From Leucogyrophana mollusca (lineage: Eukaryota > Basidiomycota > Agaricomycetes > Boletales), in the NCBI GenBank assembly GCA_021014945.1, contig MU266332.1:1-64000 (forward strand): a stretch of 64,000 nucleotides of DNA. The letters are read 5' to 3'. The notes below the pieces were generated by a model. That model saw only the letters and a program-made list of their open reading frames with translations, was not told where the DNA came from and did no database searches. The position numbers and the translations under genes are program-made. Below, piece after piece: positions 12,064 to 24,912 of the stretch. Every line of letters starts with the position of its first letter. Position 1 is the first letter of the stretch.

Positions 12064-14981
12064 CGCTCATAACGTACCCCTCATGTCTTTCCCATTTTTG
12101 TTTCTGTAAAGGTACCATCTTATCGTCGCCGAGCAGTTTGAGCTGTGCTGATACCCCCTTCTGCAGTGTACGACGCATGATCCACGCCACACGCCACATA
12201 CCATCACCTACCTAATCCCATACCTATCTACATCCGCCAATTCTCAGCTCTAATCGAACACATGCACATATGACGATATCTGTATCAATTCACCGACGAC
12301 ATATGCGTACGTTTATCTTCGCCTTCTGGTCCATCCTAGCACTGATCAGAGCTTGATCATCAGACGACCTCCTATGACACTCACATTCGCACATCTATCA
12401 TCTACATACCCCTGCATACCCATCAATAATCAGCTTCAACTTCATCTGCATTCATTCGTTGATATATATCATTTGCTCACGATACATACCATTCCCTAGA
12501 TGACCCCACCCTGAACACGTACTTGCAGTTGCTATCCCCTTCGGACACACGGCGGTCCTGATATCTATCTACACGATACATAGCGTAGATATACAACGGA
12601 CACTGCCAATGATGCACAACAAACCCCCAGTTCTTGTGCTGCAGTGCAGACCTCCCGTCATCAGATCTACCCAATCAAAATGCGACCAAAATAACTGGAT
12701 TGGCAAATTACTAATTCCTGCGCAGTGGTGTGCCATGTTCGATTTCGCAGGTTGTTGCTATGTTTCACTGAGTTCTGCGATTCTTCATATGTCTTGGCAT
12801 CTCGGGGATTCATATCTCCAGAGCGCAGTCGGGCGGCCGCTTTGTGAAGCTTCATGAAACCATGACGTCGTGCTTCTAATCCTCACGAACATTGTCCTCC
12901 CTAGGCGGCAGACCATATAGAAGGAAGACAGTCGTTCCTTCCAACTCATTAGTTATAGATATCCAGGGCGAAATCGACGATTCAGGCGCCGTTGTTTGTG
13001 TCATGAGTTCACTTCTCATCCATATTCCCCATGTCCGTGACGAACTTGTATCTCTCGTCGTGGTCGAAGGCTTCCCGAGCAGCGCGGGCGCTTCCTTATG
13101 GGGTAATTTCTCAGGACATCTTAATCTGACCGAGCAGGTATAGGGAAGAAAAATACGACGGACACTGTTTGCCAGGTATGTTTCAGGCTATTTTGAGCAT
13201 TCAAGTTCATGGGGAGGGGATCTAACACCGTGATCACCTATCTGCAAGTATGCCCCATGGGCTCTCTTCACGATAGGGCGTGCTCGGTGGCACAGGTTGA
13301 TCGGACTGCCGTTGTCTGAAAACAGCCGTATTGACTTTGCTGCTATAGTTAACTATGGGGAGGAGCATGCGCACGTTCACGGCCATCCACGATATGACCG
13401 GACCAATGTAGGAGGGTTTTACCCCCGCGGTCTCTGGCAAAGGCCACTGCACTTCCTTGGACATCCGGTGGTTGGTATTACGTTCTATTTTTCTCTTTTG
13501 GCGGACTCTGAGATAGAACCTGCACAGGCGGTCCCATCATCGTCAAGCTGTGATGGTTGACGAAGACAGGTTTCTTCGGTAAACACATACATCCGGACTG
13601 GTGCTCTCCGTGACAGCTAGTATGTGCTTACATGGGACAATCTGGTAACCCCACCCACATCCTTAGTATCATCTCTGCTCCGCGGAACACGGCTTATATA
13701 TACCAGGCGAGTGCACAGATACAGCTCCCGCTGTGTACTCTCTCTCCATTCCATTGTGACGGAAATATCATCTCATTCTTGTCGCCGGTCTTCCTCGTAT
13801 CCTTGATCTACACTCTGAGTCGCGCCCCCTATCGTACCACCACGCGCCTTTCAGGTCGTTGTGGCAGCAGTTGTGGAGGAGCGGCTGCGCTGAGAGGAGG
13901 GATGTTGCACCATTCGATATAACATTTGCAGACGACCGAGAAGCCAAGTGGGAGGGCCTGCCAGATGGCAGAACGTTCTACAGGGTCCATGTGGCCTCGA
14001 TGGTAGGCGAACTACCCTCGACTGAATGTGAAATTCCAGATGACTGATCCTCACGAACAGACGCATACATGCGGCGCAGAGGAAGCTCACGAATATCGCG
14101 TTCGCGATATATTCTCTCCGCTATATCTTCCATCGCTCGCTATGGGGTATTTCAACTTTTTCAGGATACGGTCCATTCTATCTTTTGTAGCGCCGGCAAC
14201 CAAGTCTGGGAATATTGATATGGAGTACGAACGCTCGGTGACGGGCGAAGCACATACCACGCGGATGGACGGTACTGGGCGAATGACGGTGTTGTGCCGG
14301 TGTTCTCTTAGAGTCATCCATTCGATCGCAGGTATGTGCTGATGTTTCGGACTTCTTGCCGATGCTAAAGCATACGTAGATGTGCTCTCTACCGTCTCAC
14401 TATGCGAACATCATACAGGTTCCCTCGAGCTGAGAAGCCGTAGACCATCCCCCTGGAATTTGGCATGTATACGGGCTCAAAGACGCCACTCATATCTCCA
14501 TCGTACGTTTTTGGTCCGGCACCCCATGTGAGCCCACTTTTTGGGAGGAGCTGAGAGAGTAGCTTCGCACAGTACGTGGGCAGCAGACTTGTGGACAGGC
14601 AAATAGCCCTCTCTACACGCTCATGATTTAGGTGCGGGATTGTGATGTGAGCTAGAAACTTGATCGACAAGCAGAGAACATACAAACGAGCGTCGGTAAA
14701 GATTAAGGATCGTGTTGGAAGCGAATGTGATGGCAAGGAGTGAACGAATTGTGATAAATAAAGATGGCCGATACAAAGAGCGACGTGGACATCGAAAAAG
14801 ATGTGCATGGATAGGGAGAAATTGGAAGATATGATGGATTATGGCATACGTTATATGTTATGGAACAGGATCGAAGAAGGGGTAGTATATGGGACATGGA
14901 GGAAAGCGAAGGTAACATTGAACGAAAGTCGAAAGGTATGTACGGTATCGATGGATGGGTGGCAAATGTAGCCAGTGAGAA
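12064..14981. other. Long stretch without a confidently recognised gene
   Basis: Only weak coding hints occur. Plus-strand frames at about 13240-13560 (containing YGEEHAHVHGHPRYD and GGFYPRGLWQRPLHFLGHP), 13880-14045 (DREAKWEGLPDGRTFYRVHV) and 12960-13140 look protein-like. They could be exons of one unrecognised intron-rich gene, but I could not find a splice path joining them. The minus-strand frame at 14389-14808 has low-quality composition. No repeats or RNA genes were seen. Confidence 0.35.
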
Positions 14982-17900
14982 TTACTGGTTCCAGCCGGCC
15001 TCTACAGCCGGATCGAGCTGATGGGGCCCCATGTATGGCGCGGGACTGGCGGAGTGCTGAACGCTCGAAGACGAATTCGAAGGTGTGAAGCCGCCGCGAG
15101 GATAGCGCTGGTGAGAATGTCCGCGAGAATTATTGTGTTTGTGATAGTTGGACTGGTTGTCCCTTCGATACTGACGCCTAGGGGGTATGTTACGCTGTTC
15201 GAAGGTGGGTCCATTTCCAAATCCAGCTGTCCCGCTGTTAGAAGTCGACGGGAACAGTTGGCGTGCGTGCGCTCCAGGGAAGTATGGTCCCTGCGAGCCC
15301 GGACCTGCTGGAGAAACGTTTGGAGTCCACCCGTGACTCCCTCCAGGAGTACCTCCGCCATGGGGATAAGGTTGCTGCTGAAGCCCAGTCGCCGATGGCA
15401 TTGTGGCCACTGGTGGATACCCCGGGGAAGCATGTGGAAAGGGACGCCAGGCTGCAGGCGTTGGACCCTGAGGGGTTACCACAGCAGCACCGGGAGTGGC
15501 GGCGGTCTGTTGATCCTGATGACCGGACATGTACTGGTTGAGAGCGTCTGGAGGATAGACAGCAACAAGCATTCCAGTCCCTTGAATAAAACCGGTAGGC
15601 AGTAGTGGCGCCTGCTGGGGGGTGGGAGCGTTTGATGCTGGCCCTTGCTGTTGTGCCTGGGCAGGATCATAGTTGGGTGGTTTCATGGGGTATGCAGGAT
15701 AGGGAATAAAAGGCTGAAAGCTCTTGGTTAGTACCATCTACGACGAAATAAACCGTAACGCACAGCATACATGCCCGGAGGAGCAAAGGGAGCAGGCGTC
15801 CCAGAAGGGGTCCCGCTGGCGTCGGATCCGGTGGCATGCGTGTATGCTTGACCTGCCGGCTGAGAATGGAGCGGATAGCCAGGGTATCCTCCCATGAATG
15901 GTACCGGGTATGGGAATTGCTGTGCAAACCCAGGCATCCAACCTTGTGGATGATAATATCCCAACGCTGGAGCAGGATAAGCAACGCCAGGGGTGGACAC
16001 CGAGCTTGTCGACGTGTATGACGGCGACGGAGTGATTGGGACGGAAGGTGAGCTATCCCCAGGCCAGCTCGTTTCCGGTAGAAGGGGAACTTGAGAGGCA
16101 AGTTCTTTTGGAGCGGTGTTGGCCTCAGCTCGGGGCATGGCAGGAGTTTCAGGCAGGTCCGCAGGCGGTTTAGAGAGGTTTGCTTCAGCGTCGGCATCGT
16201 CCTTCACGCTCAATCCTTGCAGAAGAGGAATCGCGTTTTCGACATTTTCGTTGACGATGCTCGCCTCACGCGAGCCACCTTCGATGCTGATTACAACTGG
16301 CTTTTGGAGGCTCGCATCCACCCTCAGGTCATCGTTTTGATCGTACGGCCGTCCAGAATCCATGTGGACAATGCCAACATTAGGATACCACCCACGGCCG
16401 CGCCGTGCGGTTCGGTGAGGCGGATTGCAGTCACGTAGCTGGACACGGATGGGGCGTCTACCAAAGAGACGATTATGCTGCGGAAGGTGGTCAGATGCGA
16501 GAACAGGCCTCACAGCACATGCAACAGACCTCTTCCTGCACAGCTCGAACAGGAGAGTCCGTATTGTTGAATTTAACAAAGGCGAAAGCGGAGTGTTTGT
16601 TTACTGAGTATAAGAAAGTTACCATAACGATAAATTGAGAGCTATGATGAACTTACCGGGGCGAATAACCTTGACGTTCTCGACGCCACCGTACTTCGAG
16701 AATAAGCTCCTCACACGATCTTCATCCCATGCATTAGGACCATCCTTCTCTAAACCTCCAACAAAGATGGTAGTGGGGTCCAAGGCGTTCCCTCCTGACT
16801 TTCCTTCGTTGGGGTAGCCCGTTTTTGATTCAAATTCCCCCGCGGACGAATTATGGAAGTCTCCCATGTAGCTCCCAGTAGTTGGTGTGCGGAGGATTAG
16901 CGAGCCGGGAGTCCTTGGTGTGATGGACCAACGACCGAAGTCCGGGGTTGGAGGTATATCAACGTCAACCTCCTGCACTTCGTCATCGTATGTTGATGTC
17001 AACTCTGTCCCAGGAGCGATGCTTTGAGCAAGGTGCGCGCGAGTTGTTCCATATTTGGACATCGAAGCAGAAGGAGAAGGAAGAGAAGCCATGCTATCGT
17101 CATACTGAGGTCAGACCGATACAGCGATCGAAAAGATGTCGATGCATACCCATCATGATCTTCGTTAGAGGCCATCCTGTCGCTCCATAAGCGACTCTCA
17201 GTTTCCTTGTTTGAATCACCTGCTGTAGATAGGCACTTCTTTGACCAGCCCGGGATAGGTGCAGGACGGGGGTGGGTTGTTTGTCCATGATTTAAAGAGA
17301 GCGCTCGTGGCCTGGGGCGTGGACCATTCTTCGCGCCCGCAACAAATGAGCCTCGTGGCGTACATTCAGCGTCAAAGGAAGGCTGATCGGTCATTTCCGA
17401 GGAAGCGTTAAAGAACGCAGAGGGCACAGATTCTGCGACGATGTTTGGGTTGGTCGAATGGTCTTTACCAGAAAAACGGGAAGGAAACGCTGAGGACGGA
17501 AGCCTTGAGGGCGTTGATCGTACGATTACATCGGCACTATCATCCAGAGCGCCCTGAACATGTGAAGAGAACGAACGCCCCCCTACAAGATGCAAGTTTG
17601 CGCTGCGCTGCAGGAGTCCGTGTCGATTTGGGTTCGTTTCCGATGGCCCTGGTTGATGTGCCCACGTGACAGTGAGATGAGGTACTCGACGTAGTGTCTA
17701 AAACTCCGATGTTAGCTGGTGGACGAGTGCAATTTGCCGAACATACCATCAAGGCATTGACGCAATCGTCGCGGTGACGCCACTTAACTTCCCAGCAACC
17801 CCCGTCCATTTTCTCGGACCGAGGGGCATCATGAGGGGGCGGGAAGATCTGGGCAAGTGAGGCACTCAATTCGCTTCCGCTACGTCTGTACGGTCTCAAG

Positions 17901-18999
17901 TGTTCAACGGGACCAAAGAACTCCGATATCTTACTCAGGGTCTAGACAGGAGCATTCGTTAGCAAATAAGAGGATGGTCACGCGGAAAAGGGGACATACC
18001 TCCTCGTCGCACACCAGCGGATGTAGGTGGAGCCCTGACCCGTTGGCCCCGGGCTCATCCTGGGGTTCAAGCGTTTCGTCCTCGGCCGCCGTGCGAGCAT
18101 CAGAGTTATATAAGAGGGAGATATGCCTAGGTTCAAAGCATTGATAAACAAAACAAATTAATTATCACAGAGGAAATACGCGCCTCACTCCGGGTTGACG
18201 CCAAATTCTCATCGTTGTTGGGAGTTCTAGCTCGACACCGTCTCGACCGAAGTCAGAGGTACCGTCTGGAACTCCGGATGGGATGAACTGCCTTGGAATA
18301 CTGTGCAGAAGTTTAGCATAGTATAGAAAGATTAGGGTATATGCGTCAAATTAGACGATACCACGACAAAAACAACAGTTATTGGCGCATATATGCGCCC
18401 CGAAATACGGTACCGTTGATTCTGGGACGTACCGGTAAGATATCAGCAAAGTCCTAAACGCACGGGCAGGCTCGTAGCGTAAGTAACGTCCTAAAAATGG
18501 ACGAGGTGGGAGGGCGTGGAGATTACGAATAAGGTGGGCTGCAGATGTAGCGTCCTAAGAAAGGATACATTCAACTTCAGGTCAAGCACTGAGCGTCAAG
18601 TCCACCGAGACCGACCTGGCATTGGATGAAGGCGCAAGTACCGCCCTTCGTGTCGCGAATAACTTTGATGGTCTGTACCTCTGGATGGCCTACAAGATGG
18701 CCGGACAACATCCGCGTGAGCTCCAAATGGTCGATATTGGGAGGGAGGCTGTTTGAATCGCGTGAGCCTTGGAAGGGCATGGAATTTATTATTCGTTACC
18801 TTCCAACAAAGATACTCGCGTCATGGACAACCTTCTCGTGAGGTCCCCTCGATATACTATCGGGGACGAAATCAGGCTCAACACCCGTACCAACCTCGCG
18901 CTGGGATGAATTAGTGTGATTCGTGGGAGATAGCGGAGGAGAAGCGAGGAGAGTGTCGAAACGGGTGCCCCAGGCGCGAGAGGGAAGGTTTTGCGGCAT
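14982..18999 (-). CDS. Multi-RRM RNA-binding protein (Cip2/Mug28-like)
   Basis: A large gene of about eleven exons encoding roughly 1,100 aa. The first RRM starts at DASIFVGSLPPNIDHLELTR, restored by removing the 51-nt intron 18749-18799, and continues through KVIRDTKGGTCAFIQCQ and DATSAAHLIRNLHALPPRP. A middle RRM-like segment lies around 17750-17930 (TLSKISEFFGPVEHLRPY). The last RRM reads DPTTIFVGGLEKDGPNAW, then VRSLFSKYGGVENVKVIR, then after an intron SAFAFVKFNNTDSP and RPIRVQLRD. The linkers are Ser/Pro-rich, and the C-terminal 500 residues are rich in Pro, Tyr, Gln and Gly (phase-separation-type composition), ending GWNQ before the stop at 14982. The architecture resembles fission-yeast Cip2/Mug28 relatives that act on mRNA stability or meiotic mRNAs; this is inference. 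Start at 18999 is the best Met before RRM1. Confidence 0.82.
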
Positions 19000-20342
19000 T
19001 CCAAGACAACAAGATACGGATAGACTTAGGAATGTGAGTGAATAGTAAGCGAAAGAGTAGGGGGTGGAAATGGTTCAGGATAAAGGGGTGAAATGGCCAG
19101 GCCACTGCAATCACCCGTCGCGTCTCAGAGTCACATATGCACCAAGTGAAACACAGCGAAACCGAAGGTATCTTCACCCATCAATCTTCCTAAGCAAGCC
19201 AAATCCTTACTTACGCATCCGTCAGTTACATTGTGGTTCAGGTCTTCTTTCTAACCAATGAAGCTCGATTCCTGCCATATTTATGTGAGAACGGACCTGA
19301 AAGAAGCGTCAACTGGCTTACATTGTATCATTGTTCCAGACTTCAGTTACAATCGTAGGCCTCTCGTATGGGCATAATCGAAAAACAATGAGCAATCTGG
19401 CGGATAGTTTTCCTATTGTGCAAAGGTAGAAGCATTGCGCCATTTGACCACCCCCAAAGCGGTGCGAACTTCGCCCTTCAAGAAGACCAGGAAGCGGTAA
19501 AGATCGACTGACAGCTGGGGAACAAGTAACACGATTGGGCACATTCGATCAAAAGCCGAGCGCTTGTCAATCAAGTGCGAAGCCGCCCCACGACATGAAA
19601 CCATAGGGGTATTAAAGTCCAGCAGAGGAGTCCAAAATGGCTCGTATAGCACGATAAACAATGGCTAAACGGCCATAAGTGCGCAGTGTCCAGCCATTGC
19701 CGATCGTTCTTAAGAAACTCGAACCTGTGTTTCAGCGATTGATGTGGGGGTGCACTCACAAGAATGAACAACGTCGGTGCTTGGCCCGAATTCGACGAGA
19801 AAGAAGGTATGTAAAAGGTACGAATAACGCCAGAAGGAAGCAAGGACCACTGGGGAATGATCAGCATACCGTGTCCATGGCAATACCGTGCAGAGTTCTT
19901 CGTGATTCGTGGCACCGATCCAATCGGGTGCTATCGATTCTGTACCAAACGCGCCAGAGAGCTGGAGCCTAGGAATCCACTGGCTATAGTCTGGCTCTGC
20001 TTGAGAATACATCCACAGCACCTCAGAACATCGGCCAGCTGGATGGCTGCCATGCCACATATGAGATGGGAGTTAAGGTATTCTTTTACTCCTTCTTTGG
20101 TGTCCTGTATCAGGTATTGCGCTTCCAAGGTATCACAGCCGCAAAACATATCAAGGTGGAGCCTTCGACTGGCAATTCGACGGACATGAAAGGCTGGAGG
20201 AAGAACAAGATCATAATGCTTTGTCAGCAAACGAGTGCCTCACTTGCAACTCCGACGAGACTCGTCAGAAATTTCCGCCACAGCTCGAGGATCAGCGGGA
20301 CTCGGACTCGCTCATCGTTTGTCACGCTAATCTCATCATAGG
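19000..20342. other. Intergenic region, no supportable gene
   Basis: Overlapping minus-strand frames between 19400 and 20230 have hydrophobic runs and could be exons of a degenerate or fast-evolving membrane protein, but I recognise no family and cannot join them by splicing. The right end is the promoter region of the RPB6 gene. Confidence 0.35.
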
Positions 20343-21033
20343 ATGTCCGATGATGGCTTTGGCGGCGGGGGTGGCGGCGATGACTATGACTATGACGGCC
20401 CAAAGTATGTTGTTAAGCCTGAGTTTGACGTTCCTCTGTCTAAACTGACGTTCTCAGTTTCGGTGATGGAGCATTCGTGCGTACCCGACAGATATCTTCC
20501 ATGTAGACACTCATAGCGTACTAGGATGAGAGCTACGATCTGCTCGCAAATGAACTCCCCGATGGCGAGCCGGGGGAGGAGCAAGTGGAAGAGGGTACGG
20601 GAGAGCTTGCACACGTGAATGGAGTCAATGGCGCCGACCACGACCAAGAAATGGCGAATGGTGAGGAGGGTGCCCAGCCACAGGAACCTCCTTCCGGCGC
20701 GGGGTTGCATGGAGAGAGACAAGCAAACAAAACAAGGGTCACAACCCCGTACTTGACCAAGTACGAACGGGCACGAATACTGGGAACGCGAGCGCTACAA
20801 ATCAGGTAAAATTTCGTTTCGAGTTGAGTCATTTGATGGTGTATGATCTTACATACCTTTACTTTTCATAAAGCATGAATGCCCCAGTACTCGTCCCCCT
20901 TGACGGTGAAACGGATGCGTTGCAAATTGCCATCAAGGAACTATCTCAACGAAAAATTCCTCTCATCATTCGGCGCTATCTGCCGGATGGCAGCTTTGAG
21001 GATTGGAGCGTCTCCGAGCTTATCAGCGAATAG
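20343..21033 (+). CDS. RPB6: RNA polymerase subunit RPB6 (RPABC2), shared by Pol I, II and III
   Basis: A small common subunit of the three nuclear RNA polymerases, which stabilises the clamp. Exons 20343-20404, 20458-20476 (only 19 nt), 20525-20805 and 20874-21033 add up to 522 nt, or 173 aa. The N-terminus is Gly/Asp-rich ([19 protein letters not shown]) and acidic through about residue 80, as in other eukaryotic RPB6. The conserved C-terminal core reads [20 protein letters not shown], then [10 protein letters not shown] and [21 protein letters not shown]. The stop is the TAG at 21031-21033. It converges on the sirtuin gene, with about 180 nt between the two stops. Confidence 0.93.
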
Positions 21034-21210
21034 CGTGGAGGCTTGTACTTTGGGGTAATCTTTTTATTGTCACTGGGGTCTACTCCGGTTGTTGTCTTGT
21101 TTCCGCTAGTACTTATATTAATTAGAAGTTCCTTTGCGCAACGAGCTCGTCAGGGATTCATGACAGGCGTGCGTGTTGAAGGTATGCTACTGACTAATGT
21201 GACAATAAAT

Positions 21211-22976
21211 TTACAATGCTCTTCCAGCCCTCCTCCGCGCAGGTATCTCGACACAATCCATTCTTGCTTTTCCAACACTCTTTGACCGGGGTATGACGTC
21301 TGCTTGCTGCTTCGTCGAGACCGTCGCCGCCCGCCCTCTCCGCATTTTCGGTTTCGGAGGCTCCAATTCCCCCATTACGAAGTCATCGGTGCCTGGAACT
21401 TTGGATGGCGAATTCGTCGCATCGCCGAATAGTAGTCCCCGTTCAGACACTTGAAGTCTCTCAAAGTCCGACGCAAACTTAGCAGCATGCTTCTTGCGTG
21501 GACTCGATTCAACATCTGAATAATGTGATGCAGACTGCCGCCGTTTGCTCGGAGATGAAGGAGCGCTTGCGATCGACTTCGGGTGGTCCGTTGAGATGTC
21601 GGCGGAGAAAACATCGTCTGGAATGATATTTTCGATGTCGGGTTTCCGTTTGCCTTTGACTGCTAAGGGAAAGCCGAATAAGTGATAGTGCCCCCTGATA
21701 CAGGTAGGATGGATGTCACCTTTGCCTTTGCCTTTTGCAGCACCAGCAAGCTCTTTGACGACCTTGAACCCGGTTTCCTCCCCCTCGAGCACGAGGGTCT
21801 TTTGCACCTCCCAATCTGAAGGCCGCATCTTCTTCCAATCCGCAATTACTCGGTCTGTCCATTTGTCGGTCTCCCCAGCGACGTGATAGTCGATGATGTC
21901 TGCCCACTCGCTGCCGGGAGCGGTTTTATTCACAAATACAACCTTCCCCTGCCAGCTTTTCGTGGGTTTTGGCGACGAGCCCGGAGAAACATCCGCAGAC
22001 GCGTGCACGGCTTTTGCGAAATCCTTCACCAGCTTCTTCAGACCGTGCACTTTGAGCGAGGTGCCCATAATGATGAGCATGTCGGGCTTACGACCGATGT
22101 CGGACGTTTGAATAGTGCCAATATCATCCCCTAGTGGATGTGGCTCATCGTACAGTACGATAGCGGGGCGAAGGGTACCGATTTTGAGAGCACGAGCCGA
22201 CCTAGCCACGCGTGCACTCGCTGCCGTAACAATAACTCTCGGGTCAGCGTTCGTACAAGGCATCAATGAGGACAAGGCACCCACAGCGCGTAGAACACTC
22301 AGGGCAGTCAGGTGGTACCCCATTGTTGAACATCTCCAGGTGTTCATCCGTGCACGGGAAGTTTGCGGAGCAATACGTACACCGCACTCGATGTATATCC
22401 CCATGCAGCTGCACGTTCTTCACTTCCTTCAACTTAAGCTTCGACTTCCCTTTCCCACTGGCTTTCGCTTCTTGGCTAGAACTTCCGCAAAGACCCACGC
22501 GTTCCTCGAGGCCATCGATGTTCTGTGTATACGAACGCAGGAGCTTGCGTTTTGCGTCGAGAGTCTTTATAAACCGGTGGGTGGGTGCGGGGGTTGCGGA
22601 ATCGATGGATCGCTTTAGTTGCGAGATGAACGTGTAGAATACGGAAGTGGACGTGGAGTCGCGGAACAGGGAGGCGTCGAAGAGGTCGCGACCTTTTAGC
22701 ACAACGTCAGGGTACTGCTGTTTCACCAGCGCATAGAGGCCGTCAGATGAACGAAAGTCCTGGCAGGCTACGGGTGAGGTTTGTTGTTGAGCTCAGGCAC
22801 GGAAGACCTACTGGGATACCGCAAGAGCACGAGATGCCAGCCCCGGTGACAACGACAATCTTCTTACACTTTGCAACGGCGAGTGAAATATCCGAGAGAG
22901 CTCTACGCGTGCTGGACTCTGCCGCTGCAGAGTTTAATTCCAGGGTGACCGTCATTCTCTCAAGCAGTGTGGCCAA
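21211..22976 (-). CDS. Sirtuin of the Hst3/Hst4 type (NAD-dependent histone deacetylase)
   Basis: NAD-dependent protein deacetylase. In yeasts the Hst3/Hst4 group removes H3K56 acetylation and protects genome stability. Four exons are supported: introns at 22760-22811, about 22190-22250 and about 21667-21720 restore the family blocks. Motifs in order: VVVTGAGISCSCGIPDFRSSDGL (NAD site, positions about 40-62), YTQNIDGLEERVGL (NID motif), VQLHGDIHRVRCTYC with the later CPEC (four Cys zinc site), GTLRPAIVLYDEPHPLGDD, and IIMGTSLKVHGLKKLVKDFA, which is the Hst3/4 signature. The C-terminal 130 residues are basic and Ser/Pro-rich (SPSKRRQSA, SSPRKKHAAK), typical for nuclear sirtuins of this group. 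Start at 22976, stop at 21211. Confidence 0.9.
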
Positions 22977-23188
22977 CAGATGGGAGTAAGAAGAGCAAGA
23001 GCATACACGCCAGACGCGACCCCAAAGGCCAGCCCAACTTGGACCAACTATGTAGTTTATTATTGTCTATTTGTTCAAACTCGGTCGCGTCGCGCTTGTC
23101 ACATGATCGTCGCACTATCATCGACGTCGTATGGTGCAGTGTTAAGATTGCCCAATGGTATGTACAAAGCATTTTACAGCAAGAACTT

Positions 23189-24354
23189 TTAATATGTGAC
23201 CACACGCTCAGATGTGGGGGTGCGCTCGTAGTACCAGACGCCAGTTGCCGAGCAACTCGAGGCAGTGGTCGAGTTGAGAGTCTTGAAGTGACCGTATTGC
23301 TCCTGAAACGGCCGTCAAGATCTAAGCACAACGAAAAACTTGATAGAAGACGCACAGTTCCCAGAACATGGTGGAAATACCACACCTCATCCAGCACCGT
23401 GCCGTTCCCACTGCAGCCGAGGTAGGGAACAGCACCGGTCTGGGAATACAAAGCATTGGTGATCTGGGCGAGAGTGTACGTCGTCGTGTTTGAAGGAAGG
23501 ATCCCGGCTCTGTAGTTCATATTAAGTGTGGGTTTCAAAACGGGTGGAGAGGCACTGACGCTGCGAGCATGTTGTAGGTGGGGTACATCTGGAAGACCTT
23601 CGTCACAGTCTCGTAGAAGTTGACGACGTCCTGGTGTTCCTTGTAGCCAGGTTCATAACAGGCAACATCGAACGTCGAGGTGCAGGTGGCATGCTTGGAG
23701 AACTTTGCGATGCGACTCGTTTAAGAGCAATCTGTGATCGACACTAAACACAGCGACGAACCTCGTGACCCCAGAAATCAGCGTTGGGTGCGCCCTGGTT
23801 GATCCAGAAGGTATCCACTTTCGAAACGCATGAGCTTTTGACGAGCTGTCCCTAGTACCAGATACGCACTGTACTCCAAAAGGTCCCAGCGCTCAAAAGC
23901 CTCGATGAATGTTCTGACACTAGGACCTGTGTAGGGGGGGATCGGACTCGGCGGGTCGCGATCATACTGCCTTGACAGATCGCAATACTGATCATAGGAA
24001 CTTCATGATGCTAAAGTCAACACCAGTGCGGCACGGGCATGTGCTAGTAACGCACCCATCGCAGTTATCGGGCCACAGTCCATGGATACCCCAGCTCCCC
24101 TTGGGGAGAAGTTGTCCCTCGTCTTCTAGACCAGTATACGTATCCCAGAACTGTGTTTGCAATACTAGTCCACCCTTGACGACGTTACAGCACGAATTTG
24201 TGAGGACGGTGGTGTTCTCGCAAGAGTACTGCACTGGCAGACTGGTGCATGCTGTCAAGTTGGGGTACGTGGTCGGAAGGTTCCATGGCGAGGGGAACGT
24301 CGCCTCCACCGCGGTCACGGCAAGAAGGGATGCCAAGCTCACTGCAGAAAACAT
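23189..24354 (-). CDS. Secreted ribonuclease T2
   Basis: Endoribonuclease of the RNase T2 family, secreted or vacuolar, which cuts RNA through a 2',3'-cyclic phosphate. The start at 24354 gives an N-terminal signal peptide (MFSAVSLASLLAVTAVEA). About six exons encode about 295 aa. The first catalytic box is IHGLWPDNCDG. Removing the 55-nt intron 24001-24055 gives CDGSYDQYCDLSRQYD. The second box reads WGHEFSKHATC across another intron. Both catalytic histidine regions and many Cys are present. The C-terminus, after an intron near 23310-23375, reads EQYGHFKTLNSTTASSC and ends at the TAA at 23189-23191. A TATA-like element lies about 50 nt upstream of the start. Likely nutritional or stress RNA degradation. 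Confidence 0.88.
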
Positions 24355-24402
24355 GTTGAACGAGGGGGAGTCAAAGGTCAGCGTCAAAATACATTGGGAG
24401 AT

Positions 24403-24409
24403 TTTATAG
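24403..24409 (-). promoter_or_regulatory. TATA-like box of the RNase T2 gene
   Basis: On the minus strand the sequence reads TATAAAA, about 50 nt upstream of the ATG at 24354. Position and match suggest a core promoter for a regulated secreted enzyme. Not tested. Confidence 0.45.
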
Positions 24410-24912
24410 ATTTACCAGTCAAGAACGAACGTGCTTATCAGGCTTCGGATCACATGGAAGGTCGCAAGAGTTGACAGTTTTGAAGTCGAAAATACACGTC
24501 TCACATTGGCGGACAGATGTAATGAAGGCTCGTTGAAGCGATGTTGGCAACCCTGCCACAAGGTCCAGTGACCATGTGCACCGACAGAAATGGTGACAGT
24601 AAGCTCATACTCAGTTCTCCGTGCAAGTTCTCGCTCAATGAATGAACGAGGTAGGGGGATATCTGTAAACCGCAGATGCTCGTGGCCATCGAGTATTTAT
24701 AGTGTCATCATTCTCATCGCTTGTTTGCTGGTAAACGAATACTCGCCGGACATCTTCCAGCCCGACCTGCAGGGGCCGACGTCTCGCATGGAAGTGCTAC
24801 AAGAATATAAACTTAATAATAATAAAGGCACAGACGCAATACAGGGAGAAAGCACTGTTGACCCGGTACCGGGATACAATCGAGGAAACACATGCATGAA
24901 GTGTACATGACA
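24410..24912. other. Intergenic region between RNase T2 and DMC1, no gene seen
   Basis: This is upstream sequence of the RNase T2 gene and downstream sequence of DMC1, which lie in the same orientation. Open frames here are short and have no recognisable motif. Confidence 0.4.

Noticed and set aside
24000..24060. Apparent frameshift in RNase T2 between the first catalytic box and YDQYCDLSRQYD
   Set aside because: A 55-nt GT-AG intron (24001-24055) with correct phase restores CDGSYDQYCD, so the gene is intact. The next apparent shift (after LLEY) is likewise an intron, giving EYMDTFWINQ.
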